Source: Rickettsia endosymbiont of Cantharis rufa
GTDB lineage: Bacteria; Pseudomonadota; Alphaproteobacteria; Rickettsiales; Rickettsiaceae
Assembly: GCF_964026445.1 (NCBI RefSeq)
Contig: NZ_OZ032150.1
Location: forward strand, 372,001-436,000
Reading direction: 5' to 3'
Length of the DNA stretch: 64,000 nt
The notes beneath the pieces are model-generated. The model saw nothing but the letters and a program-made list of their open reading frames with translations, made no database searches and was not told where the DNA came from. Below are positions 1 to 8,395 of the stretch, piece after piece; positions within the stretch are counted from its first letter, which is position 1, and every line of letters starts with the position of its first letter. A program made the translations under genes and the position numbers.

Positions 1-124
1 CAAACGTTATTAATATTAGCTTAAGTTCTTTTTTAGAGTTCTCAGCTTCTAATCGTTTTTCTTCCTCTTCATCAATTATAAACTTAGGTAGTATATTTAA
101 TCCCTCTTCTTCTTTATTTCTCAT
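1..124 (-). CDS. Hypothetical protein, N-terminal part only
   Basis: An open frame begins with ATG at 124 and runs leftward off the window. The visible 41 residues are acidic and charged (start MRNKEEEGLNILPKF, then a run of Glu followed by KRLEAENSKKE), which suggests a helical or coiled-coil start. I do not recognise the family. It lies downstream of two small decayed genes on the same strand. No convincing ribosome binding site is visible, and it could itself be a remnant. Confidence 0.35.
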   Translation of the reverse strand, partial: MRNKEEEGLNILPKFIIDEEEEKRLEAENSKKELKLILITF

Positions 125-276
125 ACGTTACCATCTCTTAAGTTTATTAAAAATTAATGATAGAGTTTAAATATCATTTAAGTAAATTACGATATAAAGA
201 TACTTAAAATAAGTCAATGATTTTTAATCATTAGTTGTGATTTAATAGAAATGACAAGTGCTTTTAAAATAATTTT

Positions 277-672
277 CTAATAAACAGTTTTGAAATTAGT
301 TATTCCTCTTTCTTGAGCTTTTGATTTTATTTTCAGGAAATCTACATTATTTTAGCCAAGTGTATGAAAGTATTTAAGCTTTCTTCTTCGTCTATGGTCA
401 TTATGTGAGGCACTTTAACACATATAAGCATCTGATGTGTTTTGTCCGATATTTTACCTTTCTCTAAAAACACATATAATTTATGGATAGTGTTATGTTC
501 ATCTTCAATACTAAATATTTTTTTAATGCAACTAATTATCGGGTCTTGATATAAAACTATCAATAAAATAGTTTAAAGAATCTATAAATAATCCACTTAA
601 TTGTTCATCATTCTCAAACTCTCTATATAATAATGATCTTGCGTTTTTCAGTTTAAAATATGATTTAATCAT
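277..672 (-). pseudogene. Decayed hypothetical gene with two frameshifts
   Basis: ATG at 672 opens a frame (MIKSYFKLKNARSLLYREF) that stops near 532. The same coding character continues in a second frame (residues YQDPIISCIKKIFSIEDEHN, down to 342) and then in a third (KIKSKAQERGITNFKTVY) to a stop at 277. Two single-base shifts would restore about 130 residues. The ATG directly abuts the stop of the upstream small membrane-protein gene, so the two were probably translationally coupled. Family not recognised. Confidence 0.4.
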
Positions 673-870
673 TTAAAGTGCAGAATATCTATCACAATTA
701 TTATTAAGAATTTGGTATAATAACGTCTTATCTAAATATGCCGGTATTATCTTTAAATCCTTATTAATAATTTGTTGTTTATAATAAGATAATTGATGCA
801 TAAAAACGATAACCGTAGCTGTAAGACCTGCAACTAAGATGGAATATAAATTTAGTGATTGAAAAAGCAT
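673..870 (-). CDS. Small hypothetical membrane protein
   Basis: A 65-residue ORF with one likely membrane helix near residues 8-26 (LYSILVAGLTATVIVFM), followed by a charged tail. Its stop is immediately followed by the ATG of the next small gene on the same strand, which suggests a short operon. I do not recognise the product. It may be the remaining part of a larger gene, because the sequence upstream (871-1087) is AT-rich with no clear coding signal and then meets IS1 copy 1. Confidence 0.35.
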   Translation of the reverse strand: MLFQSLNLYSILVAGLTATVIVFMHQLSYYKQQIINKDLKIIPAYLDKTLLYQILNNNCDRYSAL

Positions 871-1087
871 ATTGGGACTATTATTAAATTAATGCAAGTT
901 ACAGTATTATAATATTTCTTGTTTATCAATCGAGAGTGAAATTTATTTACCACATATTTTATTATGCCGCTAATAGAACATGAGTAAATTTTTTGATTGA
1001 ATCGATAGCTTATAAGTAAATTAATATAAAGCTCCATTTAATGATCGAGACAGATATAGCATTGAGTTTTGGGTCAATACGTATTTG

Positions 1088-1918
1088 GGCCGCCCCCCCG
1101 TATTGCAGCTTAGCATGAATAGTCTATAATCCTCAAACAGTAATAAGAGAGAATTATAGTTAAGGAGTTATGGCAAGAATAGATGTTAAGTGTAGATCAA
1201 GAATAGATGTTAAGTGTAGATATTGTAACGACACAGAAAAAGTAGTAAAGGCGGGATATTCAATTTCAAAACAACAGAGATATCAATGCAAGCAGTGTAA
1301 TCGATATTTTTAACTGTAATATATTAATAATGCCTCTAAGCCTGGAGTCAAGACTCAGATAGTAGATATGTCAATCAATGGCTCTGGAGTTAGGGATACA
1401 GTAAGAGTATTAAAAGTGGGTATCAATACGGTTATCCGTGTTTTAAAAAAATCTAGCGTTAAAAAAGATAAATCATTCTATCAATACGATAGAAGTAATT
1501 ATTGCTCCTGAAATAGATGAACAATGGCCTTATGTACAGAATAAATCCAAACAAAGATGGCTTTGGTATTCTTTGGATAAGATTTTGTTAAAAGTAGTTG
1601 CTTATACTTTTGGTACAAGATGTGATAGCACATCAGAATCATTACTGAAAAAAACTGGAGGATTTTAAGGTTACTTTTTACTTTACAGATGGATAGGGAA
1701 GTTATGCTAGGTTATTAGATCCCAAAAAACACATTGTTAGTAAAAAAATATACTCAACGGATAGAACGGGGTAACTTAAATCTTAGAACAAGATGCAAAA
1801 GACTGGCACGTAAAACAATTTGTTTTTCCAAGTCATTGGATATTCATGATAAAGTCATCGGAACTCTTATTGAACGTATAGCATTTAATATCCACATCTG
1901 TAAAATGGAGGCGCGACC
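1088..1918 (+). mobile_element. IS1-family element, copy 1 (decayed transposase)
   Basis: About 830 bp, bounded by imperfect inverted ends (left GGCCGCCCCCCCGTATTGCAG, right end reading GGTCGCGCCTCCATTTTACAG on the other strand; both quoted to show the match, about 14 of 20). It encodes IS1 InsA-like (zinc finger CxxC-CxxC, ASKPGVKTQIVDMSINGSG) and InsB-like stretches ([47 protein letters not shown]), split by stops and frameshifts. The 7-base CGTATTT flanks both sides (1080-1086 and 1919-1925), so this is a direct insertion. Unlike the other six copies it keeps TGG in the WLW motif where they have TGA. It also carries its own extra A in an A-run near 1742. Confidence 0.9.
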
Positions 1919-2055
1919 CGTATTTTTTCATGTGTTAGGCAGAGGTTCTATCTAGGACAAGAAAGTTATTAAAAAATAAATTTCTAAAATCTTATTAATT
2001 TTTGCTTAAAAGATATATTAAAATATAAGAAAATAAAGAAGTTGAACATCAATTA

Positions 2056-2817
2056 ATGCGGATAAATAAGGAACATGAAAAAGGGCCGTTTGATATTATT
2101 GGTGATGTACATGGTTGTTCTGATGAGTTAAAAAACTTATTAGATAAGCTCGGTCATAGAATTAAAAAAGTAATAAATATATTATTACTCATTCTCAAGG
2201 AAGACGAATTATTTTCGTAGAGGATTTAGTAGATCGAGGTCCAAACTCACCGGAGGTATTACGCTTAGTAATGGATAGTGTTTCCCCACCTATTGCTTTT
2301 TGTGTTAATGGTAACCATGATGATAAACTAAAACGAAAATTTCAGGGATGAAGTGTTGTTATTGCTCATGGACTTCAGGAAATACTTGAGCAATTAGAAA
2401 ACGAGCAAGCATAATTTAAAGCATCTGATCTAAAATTTTTAGAAAACTAGATAGCTATTACATATTAGATGATGAAAATTAGCAGTAGCACATGCCGGCA
2501 TTAAAGAAAAAGATCTAGGGCGTAGTTCTGAGCGAATAAGTAAATTTTGTATGTATGGTGCAACCACCGGTGAAATCGATGAGTTTGGTTTACTGTTTCG
2601 TTACTCGTGGGACTAAGAATATTAAGGAAATACGCTGACTGTTTATGGTCATACCCCCCTGTTTCTGAAGCACGGTGGCTTTAATAATACTATAAATATT
2701 GATACAGGATGTGTATTTGGAGGTAAACTTACCGCACTTCGTTATCCGAAAAAAGAATTAGTCTCTGTTGGCGCTGCAAAAATTTATTGTAAACCAATCA
2801 AACCATTTAAAAAATAA
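2056..2817 (+). pseudogene. PnkP-type metallophosphatase, decayed
   Basis: From ATG 2056 the sequence reads as the calcineurin-like phosphatase domain of bacterial polynucleotide kinase-phosphatase or Ap4A hydrolase: KGPFDIIGDVHGCSDELKN, then after a frameshift [84 protein letters not shown]. The metal motifs GDVHG, GNHD and GHTP are visible. In the second motif the usual GD is ED. At least one frameshift (near 2175) and four or more internal stops (for example after KRKFQG at about 2350) make it a pseudogene. The HEAT-repeat pseudogene starts 7 bp after its stop. Only the phosphatase part is present; there is no kinase or ligase domain. Confidence 0.8.
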
Positions 2818-2824
2818 TTAGATT

Positions 2825-3737
2825 ATGAATTCAAAAATAGTATATAAGCAGTTACTAGTGCTAAATACGAAGATTAGATTTTTTAGAAAAATAACGGCAA
2901 AGGATCACCTTAACGCATTAGATCAAATAGCTGAATTCGGTACTCCTTATGATGTAAGATATATCATCCATCATATATTTTTTGATAATCATAAAATCTC
3001 ACGAAAAGCAGCATCGGTGATTAGAAAACTTCTTATTAAGCCGGAAATAATGAAAATATGGCCTAATCTATATGCTAGTTTTTCTTATTATTATGGCTAC
3101 GAATCGGATAATTTATGGAGCAAAGAAAAACTTCAGAGTTTTACAAATTTTGCACCGGAAGAAGCGGCTCATTTATATGGAGTAGCTTCTCTTAATTACA
3201 GCGGTTATATACGCGAAGAAGCATTAAATTACCTGAAAAACTTCCTACTCATGAAATATTACCATATATTCTTCTTCGTTTAAATGATTGGGTCCCTGAA
3301 GTTAGGGTTAAAGCGAATAAAATATTAGCAAAAATTCTACCTAATATTCCCGTTATAGATTTAATTAAATATCATACTTTAATTGAATGGTTAGGAAAAA
3401 CCAGACGTATCAACTTAAAAGAAGTACAAAGTAAAATTTTTAAATATATTAATAAATCTAAAAACAAAAGAGAACTACTGATAATAATACAAAAAGCATT
3501 TCATGAAGTATGTCTTTTTGTTGGAAAGTGCTTACCGAAGAGATTGTTAATGATGACACTCTTATTGATAAAGCTATAGCTGATTTTGCCCCTAGAATTA
3601 GGTAATGGGCCGCTGCTCATTTACCTGATAATCAAAATTATAAAAACAGAATAAGCATTCTACTAAATGATCCTGCTATTCGTGTGCGTCACACTGCATT
3701 GAGGAGCGTTCTTAAGAAAGATTTTTTTAGAATATAA
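2825..3737 (+). pseudogene. HEAT-repeat-like protein, frameshifted
   Basis: The first 140 or so residues are open from ATG 2825 (LNALDQIAEFGTPYDVRYII, AASVIRKLL). After a frameshift near 3240 the protein continues as LPYILLRLNDWVPEVRVKAN and later ends with ISILLNDPAIRVRHTALRSV. These alternating helices with PEVRVKAN / AIRVRHTAL signatures are typical of HEAT/armadillo repeats. Further stops occur near 3510 and 3600. The frame ends at 3737, just before IS1 copy 2, so the original 3' end may be lost. The repeats suggest a scaffold binding protein or nucleic acid. Co-orientation and tight spacing suggest an operon with the upstream phosphatase. Confidence 0.6.
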
Positions 3738-3762
3738 AGAGTTTTATGAAGCAGCAATTTTT

Positions 3763-4592
3763 GGTCGCACCTCCATTTTACAGATGTGGGTATTAAATGC
3801 TATACGTTCAATAAGAGTTCCGATGACTTTATCATGAATATCCAATGACTTGGAAAAACAAATTGTTTTACGTGTCAGTCTTTTGCATCTTGTTCTAAGA
3901 TTTAAGTTACCCCGTTCTATCCGTTGAGTATATTTTTTACTAACAATGTGTTTTTTGGGATCTAATAACCTAGCATAACTTCCCCATCCATCTGTAAAGT
4001 AAAAAGTAACCTTAAAATCCTCCAGTTTTTTTCAGTAATGATTCTGATGTGCTATCACATCTTGTACCAAAAGTATAAGCAACTACTTTTAACAAAATCT
4101 TATCCAAAGAATATCAAAGCCATCTTTGTTTGGATTTATTCTGTACATAAGGCCATTGTTCATCTATTTCAGGAGCAATAATTACTTCTATCGTATTGAT
4201 AGAATGATTTATCTTTTTTAACGCTAGATTTTTTTAAAACACGGATAACCGTATTGATACCCACTTTTAATACTCTTACTGTATCCCTAACTCCAGAGCC
4301 ATTGATTGACATATCTACTATCTGAGCCTTGACTCCAGGCTTAGAGGCATTATTAATATATTACAGTTGAAAATATCGATTACACTGCTTGCATTGATAT
4401 CTCTGTTGTTTTGAAATTGAATATCCCGCCTTTACTACTTTTTCTGTGTCGTTACAATATCTACACTTAACATCTATTCTTGATCTACACTTAACATATA
4501 TTCTTGTCATAACTCCTTAACTATAATTCTCTCTTATCACTGTTTGAGGATTATAGACTATTCATGCTAAGCTGCAATACGGGGGCGCGACC
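3763..4592 (-). mobile_element. IS1-family element, copy 2 (decayed)
   Basis: Same 830-bp element in reverse, from GGTCGCACCTCC at 3763 to GGGGGCGCGACC at 4592. It carries the shared lesions: a TAA after the zinc-finger part, a frameshift at the AAAAAAG run, a frameshift at GGAGGATTTT, and TGA in place of Trp. It keeps CAA after the zinc finger, as copy 3 does, and the GCATTTAATA variant near the 3' end, as copies 1 and 3 do. Near its start codon it has the ATGACAAGAATATATG variant seen in copies 6 and 7, so it is mosaic. The flanks (HEAT gene on one side, IS3 on the other) show no target duplication. Confidence 0.9.
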
Positions 4593-5221
4593 AATAAAAG
4601 AAGCTAATTTGCTATGTAAAACTAAACGTAAATTTAAAGCCATTACTGACTCTAATCATAATAAGCAAATTGCTCCTAATTTATTAAATAGAGAGTTTAC
4701 AGTTTATGCTGCTAATTGTTATTGGGTTGGAGACATAACCTATGTGCCAACTGGTGAAGGCTGGCTATATTTAGCAACTGTTATTGATCTATCTTTCTAG
4801 AAAAATTATAGGATGGTCTATGAGTAATAACATGAGAGCTGATTTGGTTAATAATGCTTTATTAATGGCAATATGGCAACGTAAACCAGCAAAAGGGCTT
4901 ATTTGGCATACTGATAGAGGTAGTCAATATTGTTCTGATAGTCATTTAAAAATTATAAAACAACATGGTATCAAACAGAGTATGGGTCGTAAAGGAAATT
5001 GCTTGGATAATGCTGTTGCTGAAAGTTTCTTTCATACTATAAAAACAGAATTAATGTATCAATATAAATTTAAAACTAAGGAGGAAGCAAAATATGCCAT
5101 ATTTGAATATATAGAGGTATTTTATAACCGTATCAGAATGTATTCTGCTAACGATTATTTATCACCAGTAAGATATGAAGAGATACAAAATTGCGCTTAA
5201 ACAACTGTCCGGAAAAGTGTT
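4593..5221 (+). mobile_element. IS3-family transposase OrfB fragment, frameshifted
   Basis: The 3' two thirds of an IS3-family element. The OrfB coding region ends at 5200. The three catalytic positions are visible: Asp in YWVGDITYVPT, Asp in WHTDRGSQYCS, Glu in DNAVAESFFHTIKTE. A frameshift near 4795 separates the VIDL and SRKIIGWSMSNN segments. The left part is cut by IS1 copy 2. The right end is probably near 5221, because the second copy in this window (40097-40467) is identical up to the shared AACTGTCCGGAAAAGTGTT and then diverges. It has no intact OrfA and is not autonomous. Confidence 0.85.
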
Positions 5222-5548
5222 GACACATCAATTAATAAATTTATATATCAAGAGACAAATAAGCGAAGAGAAACACGAAGAAAAAAGATTAGAATTGAAG
5301 CGGAAACGCAAAGAAATAACAAAGGAAATTGAAACGCGTGATAAAGATGATGATAGCTTTACAAAAATGCTAATTTCCTTGATATCAACAGCCTCAAGCA
5401 CCTATAAGATATTTAAAAGTTCCAGCGTGAGCGAAAAAAGCATTCGGTGCATTTAATATTTGGGAACTTAATATTAAAACCTGAAAAGCTTGACTTTATG
5501 CTGCGTTCGCCCTTTGATACATTGGTGAATTTGTCTAAAAATGGCGAA
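5222..5548 (+). pseudogene. Serine recombinase C-terminal remnant
   Basis: After the IS3 end a frame reads KHEEKRLELKRKRKEITKEI and then SFTKMLISLISTASSTYKIF. After a one-base shift near 5430 it continues HSVHLIFGNLILKPEKLDFM and LRSPFDTLVNLSKNGEW. The run of basic coiled coil, then a YKIFKSS-type helix, then an FGNL..L..EKLDF.LRSPFD ending resembles the C-terminus of large serine site-specific recombinases of prophages or integrative elements. The N-terminal catalytic domain is absent. The remnant runs straight into the 3' end of tRNA-Leu. Assignment rests on pattern memory only. Confidence 0.5.
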
Positions 5549-5634
5549 TGGTACCCGCGGCCGGACTTGAACCGGCAAGAGCTTACGCTCCACGGATTTT
5601 AAGTCCGTTATGTCTACCATTCCATCACGCGGGC
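5549..5634 (-). tRNA. tRNA-Leu (UAA)
   Basis: On the minus strand a class II tRNA of 86 nt begins GCCCGCGTGATGGAATGGT. It has an anticodon stem ACGGA/TCCGT with loop CTTAAAA (anticodon UAA), a long variable arm (GGAGCGTAAGCTCTT region), a T-arm with GGTTCAAGTCC, and an encoded CCA. The first acceptor pair is G-U. A recombinase remnant abuts the 3' end. Confidence 0.93.
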
Positions 5635-5777
5635 AAGATTCAGTGTGCAGTATATTGCATACTGTATTTAATTCTAAGGTGACAGATTAATAAAAAAAAC
5701 GAAAAAAAGCAAGTACTTTTATTAGGTTCTGCGCAGGAAATTTAAATTATTTATATTTTTATATGAAAATTAACTGT

Positions 5778-5890
5778 GCCATATTAGTAAATTTAATGGT
5801 ATTTGGCGACAAGTGCGAGGGTAGAACCTATAGGAATAGGCGAGACGACAAGTAACGAAACACCAAATGCTAATCAATTTACTATATGGC
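5778..5890. repeat. Palindromic repeat, family P3; gap 5635-6194
   Basis: The ends GCCATATTAGTAAATT (5778) and AATTTACTATATGGC (to 5890) are near-perfect inverted copies, and the centre holds GGTAGAACCTATAGGAATAGG. A relative lies at 49866-49971. This is typical of Rickettsia palindromic elements. The rest of the 560-bp gap before cspA is AT-rich. It contains a TTGACA at 6054 that could be a -35 box, but I see no strong -10. Confidence 0.65.
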
Positions 5891-6194
5891 TAAATAATAC
5901 AAGATAGCACTACATAATATGAAAAAGTTAAAAATAAGCTCATTTTTACTATTATTTGTTAGATAATTAACTTAAATAGTGACAAAATAGTAATAATATG
6001 ATAGATTAGTTTTAGAAAGTAATACTTTCTCTCGCATGTTATTGACATGTTTATTGACAAATGCCGCAAGATAGGGTAGTTTTGCATAATGAATTTTTAT
6101 CGACTCTTGTATTAAGTAGGCTTAAATTTAAGTTTTAGTTATTATAAGCGGAGTTAGGTTCAAATAAGTAATTTCTATCTAATATAAGGTTTTT

Positions 6195-6401
6195 ATGTCT
6201 ATAAGTGGTAAAGTTAAGTGGTATAATTCGACGAAGAATTTTGGGTTTATTGAACAGAATGATGGTGGCAAAGATGTGTTTGTGCACAAATCAGCCGTAG
6301 ACCAAGCAGGTTTACATAGTCTTGAGGAAGGACAAAATGTAACTTTTGATCTTGAAGAAAAGCAAGGAAAAGCCTATGCTGTTAACATCAAAATCAAATA
6401 A
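6195..6401 (+). CDS. cspA: Cold-shock protein, CspA family
   Basis: A 68-residue single cold-shock domain that binds single-stranded RNA/DNA and acts as an RNA chaperone. RNP1 is visible as KNFGFIEQ and RNP2 as DVFVHKSAV, with the [14 protein letters not shown] opening typical of the family. Length is standard (66-70 aa). It is monocistronic, preceded by a 300-bp AT-rich leader, as is usual for csp genes controlled by mRNA structure. No terminator is clear, although GGATAGC and GCTATCC inverted segments lie just downstream (6430-6455). Confidence 0.93.
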   Translation: MSISGKVKWYNSTKNFGFIEQNDGGKDVFVHKSAVDQAGLHSLEEGQNVTFDLEEKQGKAYAVNIKIK

Positions 6402-6737
6402 ATATATTTTATAATACCAACAACAGCTATCCAAAATTTTTTATAATTTAGGATAGCCTAGTCATCTTTATCAAAATAGTAAATATTTTGTTTTTATCTC
6501 ATAATAACCCATATAATATAATTTAAAGTATAATAAATTATTTCTGCTAGAGGGTATGAGAATACCTTAAATTTAAACGTTATTATTCTAGCGTGAATAA
6601 GATTCTGAATAGCTTTATTATTCATTACCATTTTATATATTTAATTAGGGTTTTCTAATCTAAATTAAGCATATTTTTGATTCAGGATAATTATATAAGT
6701 CGTTATTTTAATTTACTATAACTTATTTTTATACAAT

Positions 6738-6849
6738 AGACCTCTTGCATAACTTATCTTACGTAACGTACATAGTTAAGTACGTGAGGATGAAAAGGCA
6801 GAGTTGATGTCTTAATTATCTTTAGAAATGGGGTATGTAAGAGGTTCAA
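6738..6849. repeat. Degenerate palindromic repeat, family P2; gap 6402-6882
   Basis: Starts AGACCTCTTGCATAACTTA and ends GGTATGTAAGAGGTTC, the inverted ends seen more clearly in the P2 copies at 51174 and 58749. The centre differs, so this is an old or partial copy. The remainder of the gap between cspA and the helicase is AT-rich with no coding signal that I can see. Confidence 0.5.
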
Positions 6850-6894
6850 TCAATAATGTGCATATTTTGATTAAAACTATATATGGATTATATA

Positions 6895-8136
6895 ATGAAA
6901 AACTTTAATTTACCTGAAGAATTAATTACCGCACTTGAGAAAATGAATATAACTAAGGCTACTGAAATACAAAAACAGTCGATTCCGGTTGCTATGTCAG
7001 GCTCAGATATACTTGCTTCTAGTCAAACAGGTTCGGGGAAAACCCTTGCTTATTTGCTTCCTATAATTAATTCATTTATTGAAAATAAAACTACTGCTTT
7101 AGTACTTGTTCCGACAAGAGAGCTTGCAACTCAAATATGTAGTGCTTTGACCGAAGTCACTAAGTCTTTTAAAATAAATAATGCAGTTTTGATAGGCGGT
7201 GAACCGATGCCTAAGCAATTTATGCAACTAAAAAAGAATCCAAAAGTGATTATCGGTACTCCCGGGCGTATAATCGATCACTTGGACCGAGGTAGCTTAA
7301 AAATTGATGGCATAGGTATAACTGTGCTTGATGAAATGGATAGAATGCTTGATATGGGGATGAAAGAACAGTTAGAAGAAATCAACGAATTTTTACCGGC
7401 AAAAAGACAAGTTTTAATGTTTTCTGCTACTATGCCAAAACATATTATTGCTCTTTCTCAAAAATATCTAAATAATCCTGTACGTATTACGGTCGGTTCT
7501 GCTAATAAAGCAGCAGTAGAAATAAAGCAGGAGTCAATGCATGTTTCCGATAAAGAAAAATTTAGTGAATTAAATAAACAGCTTAGTAGCAGAAAAGGAT
7601 CGGTAATTATTTTTGTAAAAACTAAACGTTCTGCAGATCAGTTAGCTAAAATGTTAAAATATAAACATCATAAAGCGGAAGCTATACACGGTGATTTAAG
7701 TCAGTGTCGACGTGAAAAAGTAATTGCATCTTTCCGTAAGTCAAATCATAGAATAATGGTAGCAACGGATTTAGCGGCTCGTGGGCTTGATATTCCTCAT
7801 ACACAGCATGTTATTAATTACGATTTACCAATGCGTCCTGAAGATTATTTACACAGAATAGGTAGAACAGGTAGAGCAGGTGCTACGGGGCATGCATTAT
7901 CGTTTATCTCGCCTGATGATGTTATTAGATGGCGTGCTATTGATCGTTTAATAAATAAGGGTGAATCTACACCACATAGTGAATTTAAGAACACTAATAA
8001 AAATAATCGCAAAAGGTCATTTAATGGTGGTAGAAGAACTGATAGTGCTAATAAAAGATTTAGTCCTGCTGGTAATAATCGTAAAAGAATTTTTGAAGGC
8101 GGTAATTACGGTAATAAAAAACGTAAAGCATCGTAG
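6895..8136 (+). CDS. DEAD-box ATP-dependent RNA helicase
   Basis: About 413 residues, RhlE/DeaD-like, unwinding RNA duplexes in ribosome assembly or mRNA decay. Motifs in order: Q motif (NITKATEIQKQSIP), I ASSQTGSGKT, Ia PTRELA, Ib TPGR, II DEMD instead of the usual DEAD, III SAT, V ATDLAARGLDIP, VI HRIGRTGRAG. A basic Asn/Arg/Lys-rich tail of about 60 residues follows (RKRSFNGGRR, NRKRIFEGG), which would bind RNA non-specifically. A second in-frame ATG lies 12 bp upstream (6883); I prefer 6895 because MKNFNLPEE begins the domain. It is a single gene flanked by repeats. Confidence 0.92.
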   Translation: MKNFNLPEELITALEKMNITKATEIQKQSIPVAMSGSDILASSQTGSGKTLAYLLPIINSFIENKTTALVLVPTRELATQICSALTEVTKSFKINNAVLIGGEPMPKQFMQLKKNPKVIIGTPGRIIDHLDRGSLKIDGIGITVLDEMDRMLDMGMKEQLEEINEFLPAKRQVLMFSATMPKHIIALSQKYLNNPVRITVGSANKAAVEIKQESMHVSDKEKFSELNKQLSSRKGSVIIFVKTKRSADQLAKMLKYKHHKAEAIHGDLSQCRREKVIASFRKSNHRIMVATDLAARGLDIPHTQHVINYDLPMRPEDYLHRIGRTGRAGATGHALSFISPDDVIRWRAIDRLINKGESTPHSEFKNTNKNNRKRSFNGGRRTDSANKRFSPAGNNRKRIFEGGNYGNKKRKAS

Positions 8137-8148
8137 TTTAGATCTACG

Positions 8149-8245
8149 TCATTGCGAAGAAAAATTGAGAATTTTGTCGAAGCAATCTCATGCCAAAATC
8201 TTGAGATTGCCACGCTCATTTCAGTCGCTCGCAGGGCATTGTTGC
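8149..8245. repeat. Type A repeat (CGTCATTGCGA)
   Basis: Begins CGTCATTGCGAAGAAAAATT and continues with the TTTTG.CGAAGCAATCTCA core. Fuller copies are at 45468-45561 and 62760-62858, where the element ends in GCTCGCAATGACG, the inverse of its start. It directly follows the helicase gene and runs into the type B repeat. Confidence 0.6.
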
Positions 8246-8246
8246 G

Positions 8247-8321
8247 TGAATATAAAAAGGTGCTCAGTGTTATACCGTGGCTTGACCACGGTATCCATAA
8301 AAACGGCTCTGTCCAGGTAAT
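8247..8321. repeat. Type B repeat, left part, cut by IS4-like element
   Basis: Contains the perfect hairpin ATACCGTGG..CCACGGTAT and the following CCATAAAAAC, as in the full copy at 14305-14510. At 8322 the terminal repeat of an IS4-like element begins. The matching right part of the type B repeat resumes at about 11950, beyond the two insertion sequences. Confidence 0.65.
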
Positions 8322-8395
8322 CATACGCGTCAAGTTAAGGGGTGTTTATAAGTTTAAGAGAAAATATAAGTAGATTTTTTTTTGTTCCTCTATAT

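Noticed and set aside
1734-1955. 73-residue reading frame inside IS1 copy 1
   Set aside because: It is the InsB C-terminal part opened by an extra A in a poly-A run, running past the right end; not an independent gene.
1088-4592. Composite transposon formed by IS1 copies 1 and 2 around the phosphatase and HEAT genes
   Set aside because: Copy 1 has its own short flanking duplication (CGTATTT), and the outer flanks of the pair do not match, so the unit did not move as a whole.
5440-5602. Open frame continuing through tRNA-Leu on the plus strand
   Set aside because: The translation beyond 5548 (WYPRPDLNRQ) is the known artefact of reading antisense through a tRNA gene.
5900-6194. Riboswitch or RNA thermometer in the cspA leader
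   Set aside because: The leader is long and AT-rich but I could not find a conserved fold by eye; cold-shock box not evident.
7961-8373. Several overlapping frames on both strands after the helicase
   Set aside because: They are shadows of the helicase tail and of type A/B repeats, with no ribosome sites or protein-like composition.
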